Assembly (NCBI GenBank): GCA_934777245.1
Contig: CAKVND010000042.1
Location: forward strand, 1 to 20,549
Length of the DNA stretch: 20,549 nucleotides
Origin: an uncultured Candidatus Melainabacteria bacterium
GTDB lineage: Bacteria > Cyanobacteriota > Vampirovibrionia > Gastranaerophilales > Gastranaerophilaceae
Reading direction: 5' to 3'
This document shows positions 15,798 to 20,549 of the stretch, one piece after another (position 1 is the first letter of the stretch; every line of letters starts with the position of its first letter). The position numbers and the translations under genes were made by a program. The notes under the pieces are model-generated. The model was not told the origin of the DNA. It saw only the letters and a program-made list of their open reading frames with translations, and ran no database searches.

Positions 15798-16274
15798 CTA
15801 AGATACTGAACTCATAACATCTCCAATATTTACTACAACATTCTTAAAAAAAGATATTAAACTATCTGCAATTCCATTATCAGCTCCGACATCTTGGACA
15901 GGCAGACTATCACCAATATCAAAAAGAGTTCCATCTGGCAACATATGCGTTATTACTCCAGTATGTTCATTTATTAGATTTGCAGAATCTAATATTTTAG
16001 AAGATGTGGAGTGTTCAAGAATTCTAGTTGCATCTAAAGGTGATGCATCACTCAATCCTGTTATAAAATTTGCTTTAAAATGTTCAAGAGAAGCTTGTAC
16101 TGGACTATTATCTAGTAAAGCATTGATTTTTTCTCCAGCATCAGGTAATATTTCTTTCGCTTTAGATAAAGCTTCTGCTTTCATTGAGGCAGGAACAGAA
16201 ATACAAGTTGGATCGTAAAATCCTTTAAAACTTGTTCTATTGTTTAATCTTAATCCGGTAATTGGTTGAATCAT
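15798..16274 (-). CDS. Hypothetical protein with N-terminal NNRTSFKG motif
   Basis: I do not recognise this 158-residue protein. It has no signal peptide of the usual type and no clear transmembrane segment; the C-terminal IADSLISFFKNVVVNIGDVMSS could be an amphipathic helix. The N-terminus reads ITGLRLNNRTSFKGFYDP. A similar short motif occurs near the start of two other unknown proteins here (16386-17762 and 18645-18998). The RBS is strong (AAGGAGATAT). It lies in the block between the two copies of the aldolase 3' end. Confidence 0.75.
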   Translation of the reverse strand: MIQPITGLRLNNRTSFKGFYDPTCISVPASMKAEALSKAKEILPDAGEKINALLDNSPVQASLEHFKANFITGLSDASPLDATRILEHSTSSKILDSANLINEHTGVITHMLPDGTLFDIGDSLPVQDVGADNGIADSLISFFKNVVVNIGDVMSSVS

Positions 16275-16385
16275 AACATATCTCCTTTATATAATATCCT
16301 TTTATTATTGATTTTTAGTTAGTATAATTCAGTTATCTTGCAGAAGCAATAATTTGTGAACAAATATTAAATGACTAACCTGTAT

Positions 16386-17762
16386 TTATAAAACAATCCA
16401 AGGTGTTTGTAATTCGGCTTCCTTCCAGTATGGTAAATCATCATCATAATCTGATACAGTTGCTTCAGGATATACTTTTTTCGGCAATAAATCAGAATAT
16501 TCATCTTCTTTATTTGCAGTTGTTAAAAGTCCCTTTCCACTATATTTTATATCTTCATTCGGATTATTGAATTTTTCATCAATTCTTTGTTTGAATAAAT
16601 TTTTGAGTTCTGTTTCATTTGTAATATTTTTAAGACTCATTAAAAATTTAAAATCTTTGTTCAATTCTGTAAAATATTCTTCATTATCAATATTAAATTC
16701 TTTTTTTAATTCATCCGGTGAATTCTTATATTTCAACATAAAAGAAGTATAGTATTGTTTGGCAATATTATTTTTATAATTATCATATTCATAAAAACCA
16801 TCTGCGTATCTATCAAAAATCCTATTTTCGAATGATGTTAAATCTTCTTTTATAGTTTTAAAAGCATTGTATGCTTGTTGTTGAATTACATTTTCATACT
16901 CATTAAAGAAATCTTTATATTTATTAAAATCTAACGTTGAAAGCAGTGCCGTATTTGCAATTTCCACTTTTGGATTAATTTGGTTGTAGTAATGAGTATA
17001 ATTATTTTTTAAATCCGTATTGATTCTACGATTTGCAGTTAAAGCTTGATATGGAATTGCAAAAAATGGTGTTAACGGAATTGTCCACCACGGATAGTCA
17101 TCAGCCCGACACATTGAATCTTTTACTTCAGCACTGCGTCTTGCTTCAACCATTACAGCATTTGACTTAACATTCTTGTCGCTAAGCATTTTTTTTATTA
17201 AAAATAGTTTGTCATTATCAAATGTTTCCGGTAAATCTTTAAAGGCCTTAAAGAACTGTGAAGTATGTGCATACTCTCCGGTATCAATATAACTTGACAA
17301 TAATGCAAGTTTTGCCGCATGTCCTTGATTTATATCTCCCTTTAATTCAGGTATTTTGGAGAAAAACTCAAAACCCTTAACCTTCATTTGTTTTAATCTT
17401 ACAGAAGGTTTATTTCTGTACCAATCATATATAACACCAGTAGGCTCATCATTGGTAGGTGTTTTTGCAAGTGCAAATAAAGTATTAACAGCGTCAGCTC
17501 CATAGTTTGAAAAATCTGGTGAATTTACTTTTTTTAGAAGCTCGTTTGCATACTTTGCTTTTTGTTTATTATTAGTAAGTGCATGATACCCTTCTTTGGT
17601 GACATAAATCATTAAGCCAACTGGAATTGATGCACTTTTAAAAGACATATTATTTTTCGATATAATTGGAGTGTTGTATGAGTTATTATAATGTTTATTC
17701 GTGTTTTGAGTTTTTTGAAACTTTGACTTGGTTGATATACTTGTAACTTGAAAGATTTTCAT
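16386..17762 (-). CDS. Large hypothetical protein with N-terminal NNMSFKS motif
   Basis: This 458-residue protein is not recognised. After a polar Asn/Ser/Lys-rich start (1-38) comes NNMSFKSASIPVGLMIYVTKEG (about 37-58). The rest is mostly charged and helical, rich in Lys, Asn, Tyr and Phe, with one more hydrophobic stretch (WWTIPLTPFFAIPYQAL, about 221-237). The tail is acidic and Pro/Trp-containing (DYDDDLPYWKEAELQTPWIVL). No catalytic motif is evident. An SD (AAAGGGATT) precedes the ATG. With the 158-residue gene it forms the cargo between the aldolase gene and its relic copy. Confidence 0.75.
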   Translation of the reverse strand: MKIFQVTSISTKSKFQKTQNTNKHYNNSYNTPIISKNNMSFKSASIPVGLMIYVTKEGYHALTNNKQKAKYANELLKKVNSPDFSNYGADAVNTLFALAKTPTNDEPTGVIYDWYRNKPSVRLKQMKVKGFEFFSKIPELKGDINQGHAAKLALLSSYIDTGEYAHTSQFFKAFKDLPETFDNDKLFLIKKMLSDKNVKSNAVMVEARRSAEVKDSMCRADDYPWWTIPLTPFFAIPYQALTANRRINTDLKNNYTHYYNQINPKVEIANTALLSTLDFNKYKDFFNEYENVIQQQAYNAFKTIKEDLTSFENRIFDRYADGFYEYDNYKNNIAKQYYTSFMLKYKNSPDELKKEFNIDNEEYFTELNKDFKFLMSLKNITNETELKNLFKQRIDEKFNNPNEDIKYSGKGLLTTANKEDEYSDLLPKKVYPEATVSDYDDDLPYWKEAELQTPWIVL

Positions 17763-18084
17763 TTTAATCCCTTTATATTATTGTTGACTGGAAAATAATT
17801 ACCTAATTTTATTACTTTAAAATTATAATTCAATATAAAAAATGCAATATTTACAAAAATTAATGTATCGTATATGTATAAAGTCTAATTAGAAGTGGAA
17901 CACCTTGAAGTTAAAATATAAATAAGAAGTCAAGGTGATTATGAAGAAATATAAAGAAGAATATGTAACAATCAAAGTGTTATTATAATAAGATTTGTTA
18001 TAATGTGTAATAGTATTATATTTATGACGTAGCCCTAGTACGAAAAATTATAAAATTCCTCGTAAGAACATTTATAGTATTTAT
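17763..18084. other. Intergenic region with a small hairpin and a possible mini-ORF
   Basis: This very AT-rich 322-bp gap has no recognisable gene. It holds an 8-bp inverted repeat (CACCTTGA at 17901-17908, TCAAGGTG at 17930-17937). The right arm contains an SD-like AAGGTG 3 nt before an ATG (17941) that opens a 15-codon frame (to 17988). A 13-nt match (TATAAAGTCTAAT) links about 17880 with about 14800, upstream of the aldolase gene, but could be chance. Confidence 0.5.
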
Positions 18085-18361
18085 ATAACAATATTCAAAT
18101 GTCTTTGGCACTTTCTATAAAATTCTCTAACACTTGTAAACGCGATATTATGATAGATTCTACATTAGGTGGAATCGGACGCGGAGCAGGTAATACTAAA
18201 ACCGAGCTTTTGCTTGAATATTTGAATAAATATAAGAATGCGAATTATAATACTGATGCAATTTGGAAAGATTTAAATAATGGGCTTTTGCCGGAAACTA
18301 ATTGGGAGTACACTCCGGAAAAAGGCTTTAGAGGGATAAATAATATTCATCCATAAGTTAT
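18085..18361 (+). pseudogene. Duplicated 3' fragment of the aldolase gene
   Basis: It aligns without gaps to 15444-15720, running from inside the codon for the second His of the HSH motif through the shared stop codon (18354-18356) and about 5 bp beyond. I count about 17 mismatches in 277 bp. Fifteen fall within 51 bp (matching 15485-15535), while the other 226 bp differ at only two sites. An ATG at 18099 would give 85 residues, but there is no SD and a stop lies just upstream in frame. The fragment lacks the RDG and HxH motifs, so it cannot be an active enzyme. Confidence 0.92.
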
Positions 18362-18365
18362 TTTA

Positions 18366-18467
18366 CATTCTATTTTTCTTTGTTTTAGTTTAATAATACG
18401 TCAATTGTGCGTTTTGGTACTGAACTTGTGCCTCTTTAAGTTCAACAGGATTACCAACACCAACTTT
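18366..18467 (-). pseudogene. Degraded 3' fragment of the tolC-like gene
   Basis: Positions 18388-18467 match 19810-19889 with two mismatches in 80 bp. The minus strand would read KVGVGNPVELKEAQVQYQNAQLTYY as in the intact gene, then breaks off. Just beyond, 18366-18382 resembles the very end of the intact gene (about 19684-19700, ending TTTTTCTTTG), so roughly 110 bp are missing in between. It lies about 10 bp after the stop of the aldolase relic, in convergent orientation. Confidence 0.85.
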
Positions 18468-18544
18468 TAATTTTAATATTTCTTAATATTATTAATTTTT
18501 GTAAACACTAATTTATATTGCCTATAATCCCCTTTTGACGCGGA

Positions 18545-18562
18545 TAGTAGTAGTAGTAGTAG
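18545..18562. repeat. (TAG)6 microsatellite
   Basis: Six exact TAG trinucleotides lie 83 bp upstream of the 117-residue gene. No such tract occurs elsewhere in the window. Unit-number changes would alter spacing in the upstream region, not a reading frame. Confidence 0.9.
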
Positions 18563-18644
18563 TAAAATCTTGCGCAATTTTTACGTTTTAAATGACTTTA
18601 TAAAATTGTAGTGTAGTTTTAATGAAATAATTTAGGAGGTTAAA

Positions 18645-18998
18645 ATGTCATTAGGCGTAAACAATCAAGTAGCATTTTGTGGAAAGAACAATGAAGTTCG
18701 CAAAGTATTGAAAAAACTGGAACAAAAAAATGAAATAAAGGACAAATTGGCAAATGAATTAGTAGAGGTTGCAAAACGCTCAAAAGCCGAACAAAAAGAA
18801 GACGTTCTGAAAAAGAGTCCTAGTATTGTAGAAAAAACTACTATCGAAAAAATTGTAGATAAATTGGGAGTTGAAGTTCCCAAAGAAATGGAACTTGCAA
18901 AACGCTCAAAAGCTGAACAAATGGAAACTATGATAAGAGAATCTGCACTTGATACAAGTTTTCAAGAAAAAATTAGAAAAATTTTAGGAAAAAAATAG
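18645..18998 (+). CDS. Small hypothetical protein with internal repeats and NNQVAFCG motif
   Basis: Not recognised. The 117-residue, Lys/Glu-rich, helical protein starts MSLGVNNQVAFCGKNNEV, close to the motif of two other unknown proteins in this region. It contains a repeat of about 40 residues: AKRSKAEQ at 43-50 and 85-92, each followed by an EKI-xx-(K/I)LG unit (68-75 and 108-115). A further DNA copy of the second unit lies downstream (19038-19076). The SD is excellent (AGGAGG, 5-6 nt before the ATG). A hairpin at 19015-19035 ends it. It could be a coiled-coil binding protein, but no function is claimed. Confidence 0.75.
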   Translation: MSLGVNNQVAFCGKNNEVRKVLKKLEQKNEIKDKLANELVEVAKRSKAEQKEDVLKKSPSIVEKTTIEKIVDKLGVEVPKEMELAKRSKAEQMETMIRESALDTSFQEKIRKILGKK

Positions 18999-19014
18999 CT
19001 TAGAAACAAGTTAC

Positions 19015-19035
19015 GGGTGCAAAAAAATTGCACCC
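19015..19035 (+). terminator. Hairpin after the 117-residue gene
   Basis: Perfect 8-bp stem GGGTGCAA (19015-19022) and TTGCACCC (19028-19035) with an A5 loop. The stem is GC-rich for this genome, but no T-run follows, so termination may be partial. Confidence 0.6.
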
Positions 19036-19037
19036 TC

Positions 19038-19076
19038 GGTACAAGTTTTCATGAAAAAATTGTAGAAATTTTAGGC
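19038..19076 (+). repeat. Extra decayed copy of the C-terminal repeat unit
   Basis: This 39-bp stretch matches 18951-18989 at about 33 positions and would read GTSFHEKIVEILG against DTSFQEKIRKILG in the gene. It lies outside the gene, beyond its stop and hairpin, so it is a leftover of repeat expansion or of a longer ancestral gene. Confidence 0.65.
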
Positions 19077-19144
19077 AGAATTCTATTATTTAGAATATTT
19101 AATTGATTTTATGTTTGATAATAAGTGGCAGAAAGGAGTACAAA

Positions 19145-19654
19145 ATGACACGAAATGTGTATTCAAACTTGGCAAAAACGATATGTACGTTACCTAGATT
19201 TACGACAACCGATAATGGCGTAATAACTAAAACAGTAAGAAAAAATTTTGCTAATGGGTTAAAAGAGTATTCTGTATCAGGAGCGGGTAATGTTCTTCCA
19301 AATGGCAATTTACATCTGTTCATGCAAGAAAGTTATAGAAAAAGCAAAGTTGGAGCATTTTTTAACAAACTACCATTTTTAAAGAAATTTACTAAAACAA
19401 AGTCTAAATCTTTTGAAGATTTTTTTACGAAAACAACTAGCACAAAACCTCAATACGGCGATAGGGCTCTTGTTGTTACAAAAACAAATTGCAAAGGGGT
19501 AGAAAGTACAACAATAGTAAATTCTGCAGGAATTCGTCAATCCAGAGTAACAAAAAAGTTGAATAAAAATGGAAAATACGATTATACAAGGTATGTATAT
19601 AATGATAACGGAACTGAGCCTACGGTTGTATCAACATGGACTCAAAACATGTAA
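19145..19654 (+). CDS. Hypothetical protein, 169 residues
   Basis: Not recognised. The ATG at 19145 is chosen over an upstream TTG (19103) because AAAGGAG sits 6 nt before it. The protein is basic (many Lys and Thr), has no signal peptide or membrane segment, and includes a cluster of basic and aromatic residues (FFNKLPFLKKFTKTKSKSFEDFF, about 72-94 in pieces). The C-terminal half is beta-like (ALVVTKTNCKGVESTTIV, YDYTRYVYNDNG). It converges on the tolC-like gene with a 34-bp gap and no terminator. It belongs to the second small-gene block beside the relic junction. Confidence 0.72.
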   Translation: MTRNVYSNLAKTICTLPRFTTTDNGVITKTVRKNFANGLKEYSVSGAGNVLPNGNLHLFMQESYRKSKVGAFFNKLPFLKKFTKTKSKSFEDFFTKTTSTKPQYGDRALVVTKTNCKGVESTTIVNSAGIRQSRVTKKLNKNGKYDYTRYVYNDNGTEPTVVSTWTQNM

Positions 19655-19688
19655 TAATGAATTTGTAATTTTTATTTTAAAACAATTC

Positions 19689-20549
19689 TTATTTTTTCTT
19701 TGACTTAGCTTTAGTTTTCGTATTCTTATTCAATTCAACTTCGCCATTTGCAATGTTTTTACCGATAACTTTTTCTAAAGTTGCGCGAGCAGTATTATAT
19801 TCATACATTGTTTGATAATACGTCAATTGTGCGTTTTGGTACTGAACTTGTGCCTCTTTAAGTTCAACCGGATTACCAACACCAACTTTATATCTGCCAT
19901 AAGAAAGTTCATAGTTTTCTTTTGCCTGTTTCATACCCAAAAACGCTACAGGAATTTTGTTTTTCTTTTCTTTCAAAGAAAAATACGATTCTTGAACTTC
20001 ATAGTAAATATTGTTTTTCGTATTAATCGCATTAGCTTGTTCTTTTGAATGTAAAGCTTTTGCTTCTTTAATTTCATTTTTAATCAACATTCCGTTAATA
20101 GTCGGAAAATTCAAGTATCCGCCGAAATTATAACCATAGTTAGAAGCAGGAGTTCTACCACCGACTTGGAATTGTCCTTCAACACTCAATTGTGGAAAAT
20201 ACGATTTCTTAACCAATTTAACGTTTTGTCGAGCTTCTTCTACCTTAACTTCCGCCAATTGAAATTCAGGACGCGATTCTTGTGCAATTTTGATTGCAGA
20301 TTCTAAAGTTACATCACAAGGTTCGTATCTTAAACATTCATTAATTTTATATTTGTTAAAATACGGTAAACCCATCGCATTATTTAATTTTGCCATAGCA
20401 ATATCAACAGCATTTTCAGCCTGAATTAATGTTAATTTAGCGTTTGATAAATTAACTTCCGCTATTGTTACATCAACTTTAGGTTTTGTACCGACAGTAT
20501 AAAACGCTTTTGCTTGGTCGTAAAACGCAGAATATTTAGCAACCATATC
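19689..20549 (-). CDS. TolC-family outer membrane efflux protein, partial (N-terminus outside window)
   Basis: TolC-type proteins form trimeric outer-membrane channels with long periplasmic helices, used by efflux pumps and type I secretion. The visible 286 codons cover most of the second half and part of the first, open to the right edge. Typical features are the long helix with KPKVDVTIAEVNLSNAKLTLIQAENAVDIAMAKLNNAMG (read in pieces), RPEFQLAEVKVEEARQNVKLVKKSYFPQLSVEGQF, and the second helical hairpin with YGRYKVGVGNPVELKEAQVQYQNAQLTYYQTMYEYNTARATLEKVIG. A Lys-rich tail ends it. A 3' fragment of this gene is duplicated at 18366-18467. Confidence 0.9.
   Translation of the reverse strand, partial: DMVAKYSAFYDQAKAFYTVGTKPKVDVTIAEVNLSNAKLTLIQAENAVDIAMAKLNNAMGLPYFNKYKINECLRYEPCDVTLESAIKIAQESRPEFQLAEVKVEEARQNVKLVKKSYFPQLSVEGQFQVGGRTPASNYGYNFGGYLNFPTINGMLIKNEIKEAKALHSKEQANAINTKNNIYYEVQESYFSLKEKKNKIPVAFLGMKQAKENYELSYGRYKVGVGNPVELKEAQVQYQNAQLTYYQTMYEYNTARATLEKVIGKNIANGEVELNKNTKTKAKSKKK

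Noticed and set aside
14795..17895. TATAAAGTCTAAT shared upstream of the aldolase gene and at 17880 as an extended duplication
   Set aside because: A single 13-nt AT-rich match is expected by chance in a window of this size and the flanks do not align.
15716..18084. Insertion sequence or integrative element with its own recombinase
   Set aside because: The two genes in the block show no transposase, integrase or relaxase motif, and no tRNA target is present.
18099..18356. 85-codon open frame as a functional small protein
   Set aside because: It is a 3' fragment of the aldolase gene without SD or catalytic motifs and is better called a relic.
18665..18883. Minus-strand 72-codon frame
   Set aside because: It mirrors the repeat-rich 117-residue gene, which has a perfect SD on the plus strand.

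Overview
The window looks like a chromosomal stretch of an AT-rich diderm bacterium. The best guess is a gut Melainabacteria (Gastranaerophilales-type) genome, the non-photosynthetic sister group of Cyanobacteria. The evidence is indirect. There is an outer-membrane TolC-type protein, an MlaE-type permease and a compact flagellin. Octamer-based palindromes recall the short tandem repeats of Cyanobacteria. Several lineage-specific hypothetical proteins share an N-terminal NN-x-x-[SA]-F-x-[GS] motif. No 16S or other decisive marker is present, so the taxonomy is inference.

Layout. Positions 1-3835 (+) hold the tail of an unknown gene, a strong terminator, ruvB and leuS. From 3971 to 12445 a long run of minus-strand genes encodes flagellin, a branched-chain aminotransferase, a COG2509-like FAD dehydrogenase, TrmL, a CDP-alcohol phosphatidyltransferase, a Gfo/Idh/MocA dehydrogenase, an MlaE-type permease, a MacB/LolD-type ABC ATPase and an exported TPR-NHL protein. 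The last three may form a lipid- or envelope-transport set. miaA (+) diverges from the TPR-NHL gene and converges on a two-gene minus operon (HEAT-like protein plus a small hydrophobic protein).

Positions 14873-20549 are the accessory part. A DRE-TIM aldolase gene, apparently cut short within its conserved C-terminal region, is followed by unfamiliar genes at 15798-16274, 16386-17762, 18645-18998 and 19145-19654. Between them, at 18085-18467, lies a relic junction. It holds a second copy of the last 277 bp of the aldolase locus followed at once by a degraded 3' piece of the tolC-like gene found at the right edge. The simplest reading is that aldolase and tolC were once convergent neighbours and that two blocks of small genes were inserted or duplicated around this junction. 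A metagenome assembly join between strains is the main alternative.

Regulation. Three genes without a Shine-Dalgarno sequence (ruvB, miaA, TPR-NHL) have a -10-like hexamer ending at the same distance upstream of the ATG, which predicts leaderless mRNAs. Several promoters have extended -10 (TGn) elements. Convergent gene ends are separated by strong hairpins. No tRNA, rRNA, CRISPR array, integrase, transposase or phage gene was seen.
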